Below, piece by piece: positions 1 to 8,600 of a stretch of DNA of 23,374 nt (its first letter is position 1; the number at the start of each line of letters is the position of its first letter). The stretch is from CAYJKB01 sp964370625 (lineage in GTDB: Bacteria > Bacillota > Clostridia > Oscillospirales > Butyricicoccaceae): positions 1-23,374 of the forward strand of contig CAYJKB010000034.1 of NCBI GenBank assembly GCA_964370625.1, given 5' to 3'. Below the pieces are notes generated by a model. That model saw nothing but the letters and a program-made list of their open reading frames with translations. It was not told where the DNA came from and ran no database searches. The position numbers and the translations under genes are program-made.

Positions 1-14
1 TGCAAATGTTTTCG

Positions 15-43
15 TTGACAAATTGGAAATATTATGTTAATAT
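15..43 (+). promoter_or_regulatory. Sigma-A promoter of the sodium symporter gene
   Basis: A perfect -35 TTGACA (15-20) is followed after 17 bases by TAATAT (38-43). The -10 is preceded by TGT (35-37), giving an extended -10. Transcription would start near 50, leaving an untranslated leader of about 90 bases that holds the GAACAT repeats. It is the strongest promoter match in the window and fits the high-expression codon use of the gene downstream. The call rests on the motif alone. Confidence 0.7.
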
Positions 44-59
44 TATGAATAGATTGTGA

Positions 60-110
60 ACGAACATTAGGGTGAGATTTTCTAAGGGGAAATAGTATGT
101 TCGTGAACAT
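60..110. promoter_or_regulatory. GAACAT inverted repeats in the symporter leader (possible operator)
   Basis: The hexamer GAACAT occurs at 62-67 and 105-110, and its reverse complement ATGTTC at 97-102. The last two form a 6-2-6 inverted repeat (97-110), and ACGAACAT (60-67) is also complementary to ATGTTCGT (97-104). All copies lie between the promoter and the ribosome binding site. This suggests a repressor site or alternative leader pairing. It is not a LexA box: the half-sites are in the wrong order. The regulator is unknown. Confidence 0.4.
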
Positions 111-142
111 GTACATTTTAATGGTGAAAAGGAGAAAATTTT

Positions 143-1744
143 ATGTCTACTATTGATGCTATTATCGTCGTTGTCTATCTTGCGGCTATGATGTTCGTGG
201 GTTACTTCGTAGGTAAAGACAATGAAAGCCAAGAAGACTACTTCTTAGCTGGACGTTCAATGCACTGGCTACCTGTTATGCTGTCTATCTCAGCTACAAT
301 GATTAGTGCAAACTCATTTGTTGGAGGTCCAGGTTGGGCTTACACAGACGGTATCAGACCTTTCGTACAAAATATTACAGTGCCTCTTGCATGTTTCTTT
401 GCAATTTGGTTTGCTGTACCTGTATTCTATCATCTACGTCTTTCTTCTGTATATGAATATATGGAAAAACGTATGGGTGGCGGTTGGACTCGTAACCTTG
501 CAGTTGCACAGTTCTTCATTAACGCATTAATTCAAGTATCTTCAATGGTATTTATTCCATCACTAATCATCCAAACTATCACAGGTTGGAATTTAAGCGT
601 AATCGTAACACTTGTTGTACTTTGTGCTATTATCTACACAATCATGGGTGGTATTAAAGCCGTTATTTGGACAGATGCTATTCAAATGGTTGTTTTATGG
701 ACTGGTATCATTATTATCTTAGTAACTGCTTTCCAATCAACTGGTTTAAGCGTTACAGATACACTTGCAGTTGCAGCTGAAGCAGGTCACTATCAATTAT
801 TTGACTTCTCAACTGATATCACTGTAACAAACACTTTCTTAGCTTCTTGTTTTGGTATCTTTATGTGGACTCGTTACTTCTGTTTCGACCAAGCACAAAT
901 TCAACGTATCCTAACTTCAAGCTCTGTTCGTGGTATTAAACGTTCATTCCTTACAAGTTCTATCATGATGAACGTTATGTTCCTACTTATGTTATTCGTT
1001 GGTACTATTCTTTTCGTATACTATGGTGGAAAAGAATTTGCTACATCTAACGAAATCATGATTGGATTTATCTTAAATGATTTACCAGTAGGTATCTTAG
1101 GTTTAATTATCGCAGCAGTATTCGCAGCAGCGATGTCTTCTGTTGACTCACTTCTAAACTCAATGACTACTGTATTTACAAAAGATATCTATGAAAAATA
1201 CTTTGCTAAAGAGAAAAACGTTGCACTTTCACTTCGTGACACTATGATTGTTACTTGTGTACTAGGTGTATTCGTAATTGCAATCGTAATCTTAGGATTT
1301 AGCGACAGCGTAAGTTCTGTACTTAACATGGTTGGTAGATATGTATCTTACTTCTCAGGTCCAGCTCTAGGTTCATTCCTTCTTGCAATGTTCACTAAAA
1401 AAGCAAACGACAAAGGTACTTTCGTAGGTTTCCTATTTGGTTTCGGTATTGGTTTCTATATTGCAACTACATACGGTATCAGCTGGCTTATCAACCCATT
1501 CATCGGTTGTACTCTAACTGTAATCTTCGGCTTAATCTTCAGTTCTATCATTCCAGCATCTAAAGAAGGCGCTGAAGCTGAAAAATACACAGCTAAAGGT
1601 ATCCGTCAATCAATCATCGATTCAGGTAAAACTTCTGAAGATGGTGTATCATTACTACCATTCAGCATTGATAAATACGGCATTGGTATCCTTGTATTCT
1701 TCATATTACAATACGTTGTATTCTTCGCACTTCAAGGTATGTAA
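143..1744 (+). CDS. Sodium:solute symporter (SSS family)
   Basis: This is an integral membrane Na+-coupled symporter of the SSS/SGLT family, 533 residues, a usual length. The first helix (about 5-24) is followed by the family-typical DYFLAGR (32-38). The AAMSSVDS stretch (329-336) corresponds to the helix that carries the serines of the Na2 sodium site in this family. At least a dozen hydrophobic helices follow one another to a C-terminal helix. The ATG at 143 has GGAG about eight bases upstream. Codon choice differs from the neighbours: Phe TTC, Tyr TAC, Asn AAC and Arg CGT are common, as in highly expressed genes. It is transcribed from the promoter at 15-43 and is followed by an MFS transporter. 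The substrate (sugar, acid or amino acid) cannot be told from the sequence. Confidence 0.9.
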   Translation: MSTIDAIIVVVYLAAMMFVGYFVGKDNESQEDYFLAGRSMHWLPVMLSISATMISANSFVGGPGWAYTDGIRPFVQNITVPLACFFAIWFAVPVFYHLRLSSVYEYMEKRMGGGWTRNLAVAQFFINALIQVSSMVFIPSLIIQTITGWNLSVIVTLVVLCAIIYTIMGGIKAVIWTDAIQMVVLWTGIIIILVTAFQSTGLSVTDTLAVAAEAGHYQLFDFSTDITVTNTFLASCFGIFMWTRYFCFDQAQIQRILTSSSVRGIKRSFLTSSIMMNVMFLLMLFVGTILFVYYGGKEFATSNEIMIGFILNDLPVGILGLIIAAVFAAAMSSVDSLLNSMTTVFTKDIYEKYFAKEKNVALSLRDTMIVTCVLGVFVIAIVILGFSDSVSSVLNMVGRYVSYFSGPALGSFLLAMFTKKANDKGTFVGFLFGFGIGFYIATTYGISWLINPFIGCTLTVIFGLIFSSIIPASKEGAEAEKYTAKGIRQSIIDSGKTSEDGVSLLPFSIDKYGIGILVFFILQYVVFFALQGM

Positions 1745-1860
1745 TCATACAAAAACTACACATAAATAATTTATTTATTATTTACATACTTAAGTATTTG
1801 TGTTAAACTTTTAATAGCTGTGATAACACCCGTCGAAACAGTTGATTGAAGTAATTAATT

Positions 1861-1892
1861 GAGGCTAATCTTAGTTGATTAGCCTCTTTTTT
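1861..1892 (+). terminator. Rho-independent terminator after the symporter gene
   Basis: A perfect ten-base stem, GAGGCTAATC (1861-1870) with GATTAGCCTC (1877-1886), encloses the loop TTAGTT and is followed by six T. It ends only 20 bases before the MFS start codon, so it should partly separate expression of the two transporters. The preceding 1745-1860 holds nothing I can assign. Confidence 0.9.
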
Positions 1893-1911
1893 GTAAATTT
1901 AGGAGGTAAAC

Positions 1912-3102
1912 ATGGTAAATTGGGAAAGTGAAAAACAAAAGAAAATGGCATATAATGTATTTTATGTCTTTTTCATCAGTGGTATGTGTGCACAGCCATT
2001 AGGGTCTTTTATACCTTTTTTAAGGGAAGCTTATGGTTTCGATTATGATGCAGCTGGTGTTTTACTATCTATGCAATCAATAGGAAATCTTATTTCTATC
2101 TTTATGACAGGTATCCTTACAACGTTTATAGGTAGACGAAAATCTGTTCTTGCTGCTAGCTCTTGGATGACTGTAGCATATTTAATTATGGCGAATAACA
2201 GTCCGTTTATCTTAATCGCAGCAGCATTCTTAATGACGGGTATTGCTCGTGCTGGTAACTCTAATTTTGGTAATACTTTAATTTCTACAATAAAAGAACC
2301 AGCTGGCACACAAGCTTATAACATTTTCTGTGGTACATATGCTATTGGTGCATTTATATCTCCGTTATTATTATTGTTATGTGTAAATCTACTAGGCGAT
2401 GATAATGGCTGGCGAATTATGGCTGTAATACTGTGTTTACTTGCTTCAACACAAATCGTTGTTTATTCCAAAATGTATATTCCTGAAATGAATAAATCTA
2501 CTTCAGGCAAAAAATTCGATTATAGTTTCCTTAAAATACGTAAATTCCAACTGGGTGGTCTTGGATTATTTCTATATATCGCTGCTGAATATTCAGCTGT
2601 AGGTTGGCTTGTAACTTATTTTCAAGATACAGAAATTTTATCCGATGGTATGTCACAGGTTATGAGCAGTTTATTATGGCTTATGATTTTTATAGGACGT
2701 ATAGTTGGCAGTGTTTTAACTGCTAAAATCTCTAAAAACAAAATACTTCGTGTCAATGCTGTTTGCTTTTTACTATTTTTACTTGTACTTGTAAATACTG
2801 CAAATATTACAGTAATCGCAATTTCGCTAATAGGATTAGGACTAGCAGCATCTACCATTTTCCCTCTTATCTTCTCTATTGGTAGCAGTGATATTAAGGG
2901 TAATGATTTAGGTTGCAGTATGCTTGTATTTATTTCAAGCCTAGGTGGTACTATCGCTCCTATGATTGTTGGATTTATAGCTGAAAACTTCGGTATTAGT
3001 ATCGGAATGAATTTTATTGTTGTAATTGCAGTAGCATTACTTGTTGCAATAATGGTAATAACAAATGCAAATAAAGAGCAAAAAGCTGAAAAAAGTGCAT
3101 AA
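1912..3102 (+). CDS. MFS transporter, substrate unknown
   Basis: This is a major facilitator superfamily membrane transporter of 396 residues with the expected series of about twelve hydrophobic helices. The motif-A-like GRRKS lies at 74-78, between helices 2 and 3, as usual for the family. The start is fixed by AGGAGG about six bases before the ATG. It follows the symporter gene across a strong terminator, so expression may depend on read-through or an unseen promoter. Codon use is ordinary for the window, in contrast to the gene before it. Helix-rich MFS proteins cannot be assigned a substrate from motifs. Sugar, nucleoside or drug transport are all possible, and pairing with an SSS symporter does not decide it. 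Confidence 0.85.
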   Translation: MVNWESEKQKKMAYNVFYVFFISGMCAQPLGSFIPFLREAYGFDYDAAGVLLSMQSIGNLISIFMTGILTTFIGRRKSVLAASSWMTVAYLIMANNSPFILIAAAFLMTGIARAGNSNFGNTLISTIKEPAGTQAYNIFCGTYAIGAFISPLLLLLCVNLLGDDNGWRIMAVILCLLASTQIVVYSKMYIPEMNKSTSGKKFDYSFLKIRKFQLGGLGLFLYIAAEYSAVGWLVTYFQDTEILSDGMSQVMSSLLWLMIFIGRIVGSVLTAKISKNKILRVNAVCFLLFLLVLVNTANITVIAISLIGLGLAASTIFPLIFSIGSSDIKGNDLGCSMLVFISSLGGTIAPMIVGFIAENFGISIGMNFIVVIAVALLVAIMVITNANKEQKAEKSA

Positions 3103-3105
3103 ATA

Positions 3106-3139
3106 AAAATAGTGTGTGTCAATTGACACACACTATTTT
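3106..3139. terminator. Bidirectional terminator between convergent genes
   Basis: A 34-base perfect palindrome has AATT (3121-3124) at its centre and the arms AAAATAGTGTGTGTC and its complement. The A-rich left edge and T-rich right edge provide U-tracts in both directions. It serves the MFS gene (stop 3102) on the plus strand and the carboxypeptidase gene (stop 3156) on the minus strand. Confidence 0.9.
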
Positions 3140-3155
3140 GTTTTGTATAAGTAAT

Positions 3156-4514
3156 TTATTTGTATTTTCGATTACGCCCACCAGTATAACGAGCCATTCT
3201 GCGTTTATGTTTATTTCGTAATGCACGACGTTTATTAGCACGTCTTAAAAGAACATAACCTACAACATAGAAAATAATAAATCCGATAATTAAACCTAAA
3301 ATGATTTTAAATGCAAGAGAATCGAAAAAATTATCTAAAATATCTACATAGTATAATACTTGAGATAAAGGTGCTTCTTGTAGCGAGATAAGGTCTACAG
3401 TGCCATAAACATGCCCAGCATAGCTAACTGTCATACTACCAAGTTTTTGACCAATCTCAACAGGCGCTTTTACATTTTGGTCAAGCGTGATATTGGTTAT
3501 AATATCTTCTTCTACAGCATCTATTGGCATAATTCCTTCAATAGAACCACTTGTAACAAGAACAACACTCTCACGTTCAGAAGAAAGTGCAACAGGAATT
3601 TCAGAAACAGGTTCTTCAGCTTCTAGCATAGTGCGAGTTTCGAAGTTATTAAAACCCCATTCCATAAGTTCACGAGTTTCATTAAAGCTTGCAGAAAATC
3701 CACGTTCAACATCGGTTTCACATCCTAAAACAACAGACATAAGAACGGTGTCGCCCTTTTCAGCAATACTTACAAGGCAGTTTCCAGCATCATCAGTGTA
3801 ACCTGTTTTGATACCTTTAATTGGATCATAATAAATTTCATCAGATTTACGTAAAATCAATCTGTTTGTAGTTAAAACAAGACGTTCATCTTCTGTCATA
3901 TTAGTTGGAGGAATAGTTTTTTGGGCTGTGTTTGCAATAGTAGCAAACAGCTCATGAGTCATAGCTTCAGTTGCAATTTTAAATAAATCTTCAGCTGTTG
4001 TATAATGTTCAGGGTCATCTAAACCATGAGGGTTAGCAAAATTTGTACCAGCACAGCCAAGTTCAGCAGCTTTGTCATTCATCATCTGAACAAAGGCTTC
4101 AGTGCTACCAGCAACATGAATTGCAAGGGCGTTTGACATATCATTAGATGAGTTTAGCATAATAATATACAAAGCTTGCTCTATTGTAAATTGTTCACCA
4201 TCTTTAAAGTTATAAGCACTGCGATAAATTCCAACTCCATCAAAAGCCTCAGAAGTGAATGTTAAAATATCTGTTGGCTCAGTGTTTTCTAAAACGATTA
4301 ATGCCGTCATAATTTTTGTTGTACTAGCAGGAGCACGTTTAGCATCTGAATTGTTAGAATGAAGGACGAAATCAGATGTAACATCGACTAAATAAGATGA
4401 AACAGCTGTCATATTAGGCACTTCAGCAGCATTTGCTGTTAATGCCGATGGGAAGATAATGGATAATGCAAAAAACATGCAGAATAATCTGCATAATATA
4501 TTATTTCTAATCAT
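3156..4514 (-). CDS. D-Ala-D-Ala carboxypeptidase (DacF-like, penicillin-binding protein)
   Basis: This serine peptidase of family S11 trims the terminal D-alanine from peptidoglycan stem peptides outside the membrane. A signal peptide with a hydrophobic core ends near ANA-AE (about residue 30). The active-site set is complete: STTK (Ser64, Lys67), SSN (122-124) and KTG (236-238). A beta-rich C-terminal domain (about 290-385) precedes a membrane helix (about 404-423) and a very basic tail rich in Arg and Lys. The usual anchor is an amphipathic helix, so a true membrane segment with a basic tail is a clostridial variation. AGGAG lies seven bases before the ATG. Placement after ylbJ and the Cys4 gene suggests a sporulation role like DacF, but a vegetative DacA-type role is possible. 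Confidence 0.92.
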   Translation of the reverse strand: MIRNNILCRLFCMFFALSIIFPSALTANAAEVPNMTAVSSYLVDVTSDFVLHSNNSDAKRAPASTTKIMTALIVLENTEPTDILTFTSEAFDGVGIYRSAYNFKDGEQFTIEQALYIIMLNSSNDMSNALAIHVAGSTEAFVQMMNDKAAELGCAGTNFANPHGLDDPEHYTTAEDLFKIATEAMTHELFATIANTAQKTIPPTNMTEDERLVLTTNRLILRKSDEIYYDPIKGIKTGYTDDAGNCLVSIAEKGDTVLMSVVLGCETDVERGFSASFNETRELMEWGFNNFETRTMLEAEEPVSEIPVALSSERESVVLVTSGSIEGIMPIDAVEEDIITNITLDQNVKAPVEIGQKLGSMTVSYAGHVYGTVDLISLQEAPLSQVLYYVDILDNFFDSLAFKIILGLIIGFIIFYVVGYVLLRRANKRRALRNKHKRRMARYTGGRNRKYK

Positions 4515-4539
4515 TAGATATCTCCTAATTATGTATATA

Positions 4540-4770
4540 TTAATCTTTTAAAATAAAATCTTCGCTGGAAAAGCGTTTGGACATTTTTGCAGGTTTAGCT
4601 GGCACCCTTTTTAATGGGTCATAATCAAATCTTTTGCAACTATGTGCAAAATTCACAATTCCATATTTTCTGCAAGAAATATCTTTATCAGATACCGGAG
4701 TGCCCTTTTTGCAATATGCACATCTAGGATCGATATCTGTGGCAAATAAATAGTTTTTTTTGAAGAACAT
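4540..4770 (-). CDS. Small four-cysteine protein, probably metal-binding, function unknown
   Basis: The 76-residue soluble protein has four cysteines, C17-x2-C20 and single C33 and C45, spaced like a small zinc-binding fold. The tail is basic and Pro/Lys-rich, with PLKRVPAKPAK at about 52-62. There is no signal peptide or membrane helix. A good AGGAG site sits eight bases before the ATG. It lies between ylbJ and the carboxypeptidase gene on the same strand, with gaps of 39 and 25 bases and no terminator, so the three genes probably form one operon. I believe similar short proteins occur in other Clostridia, but I know of no assigned function. The conserved-looking cysteines, ribosome binding site and operon position argue that it is a real gene. 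Confidence 0.75.
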   Translation of the reverse strand: MFFKKNYLFATDIDPRCAYCKKGTPVSDKDISCRKYGIVNFAHSCKRFDYDPLKRVPAKPAKMSKRFSSEDFILKD

Positions 4771-4809
4771 AAAAAAATCTCCTTAAGAGGTAATAAAGAA
4801 TATTATACA

Positions 4810-5916
4810 TCATTTTTTGATTTTTTTCCAGTATATTTTTAAAGAAAAAATAAACAAAATTAAAAAAAGTATAGAGTTCACAATTTTTATTTGAATATCA
4901 AGGTCATTTGCAGTAAATTGATATAAAGTTTGTACGGGAAAATTCCAAAATCTGAACAAAAAACTTGATATAATATAAGCAAATAGAGCATGTATAACTT
5001 TGCCTAAAATACAATATTTAACATTTAAATTCAAAGGTGAAATAAAGCTCATAGTTTGCAATAACACAGAAAAGCCACCAAAAGATAAAATCACAGAGCA
5101 CAATATAGCTTTTGAAGAGATAGAAATTGATAAATTATCTATTAAATAAAGCCCTGATGTAAGTTCAATCATACCTGATAATAATACATTGATAATAGAA
5201 AAATCTATATTAAATATCGAAAAGAATTTAGATAAAATGATAGACAAATTAATAAGTAATTTTAATTCTGTTAATAAAGAAATAATTATAGCGAAGAAGA
5301 TAATAAATCCACTAATAGAAAGACAACTATTCACAGCCTTTTTTATAGATTCAACCAAAATAATACTAATTGATGATGAAGTATTCTTTTGTGTATAAGA
5401 ACAGTGTATAGATTTAGCCTTAAATGTAAAACGAGCAAATATGCCGACACATAAAGCTGATATAATATGTATAAAATAGAGTATAAACCCAAGCATAATA
5501 TCTTGAAGAATTACACCTCCACAAATACCGATAATAAACGCAGGACCTGTATTATTGCAAAATAAAAGCAAGCGATTAGCTTCCTCTTTGCTACATAATT
5601 GATTTTGATAAAGTTCTGAAATGGTCAAAGCACCAATTGGATAACCAGAAATAAAACTTAAAATAAGTGGTGTGCTGCCAATGGAACTTACACCGAAGAA
5701 AGTTGGCATAATTTTTGATAAAGGTTTTGCTATTATATCAGATAAACCAGAGCCAATACATAAAGTTGATAAAACAAAAAATGGGAAAAGTGATGGAATA
5801 ACAGAGGTTAAGCACATATCAATAGCTTCTTTTGCAGATAGCATAACAACTTGAGGATATAATACAAATGTGAAAAATAAAAGTAAAATCATTAGCTTTA
5901 TAATAAAGTTTTTCAT
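4810..5916 (-). CDS. ylbJ: Sporulation integral membrane protein YlbJ
   Basis: This is a polytopic membrane protein of about 368 residues, of the YlbJ family, needed for normal spore cortex in Bacillus. Family-typical stretches are SGYPIGA (90-96) and CNNTGPAF (120-127), in a nucleoside-recognition/gate-type membrane fold with about eight to ten helices. An in-frame ATG lies seven codons upstream at 5937. The start at 5916 is preferred because GAGG sits ten bases before it and the upstream ATG has no ribosome binding site. It is the first gene of a minus-strand run with the Cys4 protein and the DacF-like gene, and is divergent from yqfC. In Bacillus, ylbJ lies close to coaD; here the two are 12 kb apart. 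Confidence 0.9.
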   Translation of the reverse strand: MKNFIIKLMILLLFFTFVLYPQVVMLSAKEAIDMCLTSVIPSLFPFFVLSTLCIGSGLSDIIAKPLSKIMPTFFGVSSIGSTPLILSFISGYPIGALTISELYQNQLCSKEEANRLLLFCNNTGPAFIIGICGGVILQDIMLGFILYFIHIISALCVGIFARFTFKAKSIHCSYTQKNTSSSISIILVESIKKAVNSCLSISGFIIFFAIIISLLTELKLLINLSIILSKFFSIFNIDFSIINVLLSGMIELTSGLYLIDNLSISISSKAILCSVILSFGGFSVLLQTMSFISPLNLNVKYCILGKVIHALFAYIISSFLFRFWNFPVQTLYQFTANDLDIQIKIVNSILFLILFIFSLKIYWKKIKK

Positions 5917-6034
5917 TATATAACAACCTCGTTTCATAAAATCAGTTATCTAATAATATGTATTAATTAAAGGATTTAAGAATTAAAATATATAAAGTGA
6001 ATTAAGAATTTATTATAATGCAGGAGGCGACATA

Positions 6035-6319
6035 TTGAAAAAAGAAAATAAATTATATAAATTAATTACAGATGCAATATATGATTTTGAAAGCCCTGAT
6101 GAGCTGATTACAGGAAAAGCTAAAATTGAATTAATATCTAACACTGATATAATTATAGAAAATCATAGAGGTATAATAGAATATGGTGATGAAATAATGA
6201 GGATAAATTGTGGTGAAGTTATTATGAAAATAACAGGAACAAATTTGTGTCTTAAAACACTTACAATAAATGAATTATCTTTATCAGGAATTATTGCTTC
6301 AATTGAATATTTAACTTAA
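6035..6319 (+). CDS. yqfC: Sporulation protein YqfC
   Basis: The 94-residue protein is of the YqfC/YabP-like sporulation family, expressed in the mother cell in Bacillus. The start is an unusual TTG, fixed by a perfect AGGAGG (6022-6027) seven bases upstream; no ATG in frame is nearby. The protein is a series of short beta strands, including a hydrophobic Ile-rich stretch near 44-61, with no membrane helix, as expected for the family. It is followed after 13 bases by yqfD, the usual partner. No convincing sigma-E or sigma-A promoter could be read in the 118 bases that separate it from the divergent ylbJ. Confidence 0.88.
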   Translation: MKKENKLYKLITDAIYDFESPDELITGKAKIELISNTDIIIENHRGIIEYGDEIMRINCGEVIMKITGTNLCLKTLTINELSLSGIIASIEYLT

Positions 6320-6332
6320 AGTAGGTGATGTT

Positions 6333-7568
6333 ATGTTATTAGGTTTTGTAAATCATATGAGAGGTTATGTTAAAATAAAAGTTACAGGCACATATCTTGA
6401 AAGATTTTTAAATTTATGTTCAAGAAATGAAGTCAGCTTATGGGGAATTGATAGACGAGATATAGACGAATTACATGTAAAAATGAATATAAAAGATTTT
6501 AAGAAACTAAAAAATTTTGCATCTAAAACGAGATGTAAAGTGAAGATAATTAAAAAAGTTGGATTTCCATTTTTAAGTGTGCATTTTAAAACTAGATATG
6601 TGTTACATATCGGTTTAGTGATTTTTGTGTTATTAGTGCATATCACAACGAGTAGAATTTGGGATATACATTTAATAGGAGATGCAAATATCAATAAAGC
6701 TGAAATTATTTGGGCACTAAAAAATGAAAAAATATATATAGGAAGTAAAACATCAGATATTGATGTAGTATTAGCAAAAGAAAATATTCTTTATAATTAT
6801 GGAGAACTAGCTTATATTTCAATTAATATAGAAGGAAATATAGCAAAAGTAGAGCTTGTAGGAAAAGAGATGGAAAAAATGCTAGATACACCAGTGGAAA
6901 TACCAACAAATATAATTTCTGATAAAACAGGCATAGTGCATAAAATAGATGTGATAAGTGGGACAGCTATAGCAAAAGTAGGTCAAACTGTAATGAAGGG
7001 GGATTTACTTGTAGATGCATTAATAACACCACGTGTTGAAACAAGTGATTATCGATTAGTGGAAGCTAAAGCAGATATAACACTTCGTACATGGAATGAT
7101 ATTACACTTGTTATGCCTGTGCAAATTCCCAAAAAAGAATATACAGGAAAAGAAAAAATATTATATTCGTTGATTTTAGGAGAAAAACGTGTTAATTTAT
7201 ATTTAGACTGTATACATATATATGATGATTATGATAAAATAACAGAGGAGTTAGAATTTCAATTAAATGAGAGTTTTATATTTCCTGTAAGACTTATTAA
7301 AGATACATATAAACAATATAGCTTAACAGATTATAGCATTGAAGAAGATAATGCATATATGATATTAAAAGAAGGAACACAAAATTTAATTACAAAAAAT
7401 ACTGATGTAGAACTTATAAGCTCACAATATGATTTTTCTAAACAAGGTGGAGTGTATATCTTAAATCAAAATTACGAAAGTTTAGAAAAAACGGGAATTA
7501 GTGTTCATGATAATAGAAATGAAGAGCAACTCAACGCACAAAAAGAGGAAAAGGATGGTAATACTTAA
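6333..7568 (+). CDS. yqfD: Sporulation protein YqfD
   Basis: This is a YqfD-family sporulation protein of 411 residues, close to the roughly 400 of Bacillus YqfD. A soluble N-terminal part with a basic patch (about 68-80) precedes a single membrane helix (about 88-105). A long extracytoplasmic beta-rich domain follows, and the C-terminus is Glu/Lys-rich. The ATG at 6333 has AGGTG upstream. The stop (7566-7568) abuts the phoH ATG directly, so translation of the two is probably coupled. Its role in spore formation is known from family context only; no catalytic motif is visible. Confidence 0.9.
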   Translation: MLLGFVNHMRGYVKIKVTGTYLERFLNLCSRNEVSLWGIDRRDIDELHVKMNIKDFKKLKNFASKTRCKVKIIKKVGFPFLSVHFKTRYVLHIGLVIFVLLVHITTSRIWDIHLIGDANINKAEIIWALKNEKIYIGSKTSDIDVVLAKENILYNYGELAYISINIEGNIAKVELVGKEMEKMLDTPVEIPTNIISDKTGIVHKIDVISGTAIAKVGQTVMKGDLLVDALITPRVETSDYRLVEAKADITLRTWNDITLVMPVQIPKKEYTGKEKILYSLILGEKRVNLYLDCIHIYDDYDKITEELEFQLNESFIFPVRLIKDTYKQYSLTDYSIEEDNAYMILKEGTQNLITKNTDVELISSQYDFSKQGGVYILNQNYESLEKTGISVHDNRNEEQLNAQKEEKDGNT

Positions 7569-8600
7569 ATGGCAGAAAAAATAGTAAATATAGAGCGAAT
7601 TGATCATATGATTAATATTTTTGGAGCATTTGATGAAAATATTAATATCATTCAGAAAGCATTTAATGTAGAGGTTGTAAGCCGTGATACTGAACTTAAA
7701 ATAATTGGGGAAGAACTGGCTATTTCATATTGTGAAAAAACTATATTTGCATTAGCAAAATTATCTGCAAAAGGCGAAAGTATTAACATTCAAAATGTAA
7801 ATTACATTATTTCACTTGTGCGTGGCGGACAAGAAGAAAAAATATCTGAAATAGGCAAAGATATTATTTGTATTACAGCAAAAGGAAAACCAGTTAAACC
7901 AAAAACATTAGGACAGAAAAAATATGTTGAAGCGATAAAGAAAAATACTATTACTATGGGGATAGGGCCCGCTGGGACAGGAAAAACATATCTTGCTGTT
8001 GCATGTGCTGTCGAAGCTTTTCGAAATAAAGAGGTAAACCGTATTATTTTAACACGTCCTGCTGTTGAAGCAGGGGAAAAACTTGGATTTTTACCAGGGG
8101 ACTTACAAAGCAAGGTTGATCCATATCTTAGACCTTTATATGATGGATTATTTGACATGTTAGGTGCTGAGAATTATAATAAATATATAGAACGAGGAAT
8201 AATAGAAGTTGCGCCACTTGCATATATGCGTGGACGTACTCTTGATGATTCTTTTATCATATTAGATGAAGCACAAAACACAACGCCAGAACAAATGAAA
8301 ATGTTTTTAACTCGTATAGGTTTTGGCTCGAAAGCTGTTGTTACAGGAGATATTACACAAATAGATTTACCAGATGGCAAACAATGTGGTTTGCGTGATG
8401 CAATGCGTGTACTTCATGGAGTTGATGATATTGCACAATGTATGCTTACAGATCAAGATGTTGTGCGTCATGAACTTGTGCAACGAATTGTAAAAGCTTA
8501 TGAAAAGCGAGATAATGAAAGAAATCAAAAACGAGACCGAGACAATGATAAAAATAAAACTACGAAAGGTAGACGAATATATGGCAAATTACGAGATTAA
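7569..8600 (+). CDS. phoH: PhoH family ATPase
   Basis: This is a cytoplasmic PhoH-like P-loop ATPase of 343 residues. An N-terminal KH-like part (about 1-85) precedes the ATPase core with Walker A GPAGTGKT (133-140) and Walker B ILDEAQN (231-237). The signature TRPAVEAGEKLGFLPGD lies at about 162-178. The final 30 residues are a highly charged Arg/Asn/Asp/Lys tail. The family is linked to RNA metabolism, and its steady co-location with ybeY supports a role in ribosome or RNA maturation. Its last 20 bases overlap the start of ybeY. The membrane HD-hydrolase gene (pgpH/yqfF) that often separates phoH and ybeY is missing here. Confidence 0.95.
   Translation: MAEKIVNIERIDHMINIFGAFDENINIIQKAFNVEVVSRDTELKIIGEELAISYCEKTIFALAKLSAKGESINIQNVNYIISLVRGGQEEKISEIGKDIICITAKGKPVKPKTLGQKKYVEAIKKNTITMGIGPAGTGKTYLAVACAVEAFRNKEVNRIILTRPAVEAGEKLGFLPGDLQSKVDPYLRPLYDGLFDMLGAENYNKYIERGIIEVAPLAYMRGRTLDDSFIILDEAQNTTPEQMKMFLTRIGFGSKAVVTGDITQIDLPDGKQCGLRDAMRVLHGVDDIAQCMLTDQDVVRHELVQRIVKAYEKRDNERNQKRDRDNDKNKTTKGRRIYGKLRD

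Noticed and set aside
97..110. Palindrome ATGTTCGTGAACAT considered as a LexA box
   Set aside because: The half-sites are in the order GTTC...GAAC, opposite to the SOS operator, and the spacing is two rather than four.
1820..1829. GTGATAACAC shared with 22994-23003, possibly a third repeat copy
   Set aside because: The similarity does not extend on either side beyond scattered bases, so it is best taken as chance.
2622..3131. Long open frame on the minus strand opposite the MFS gene
   Set aside because: It is a shadow of a membrane-protein gene: it runs through the terminator palindrome and has no ribosome binding site or recognisable domain.
6014..6019. Perfect TATAAT before yqfC
   Set aside because: It lies only two bases before the AGGAGG, so a transcript from it would start inside or after the ribosome binding site; there is no matching -35.
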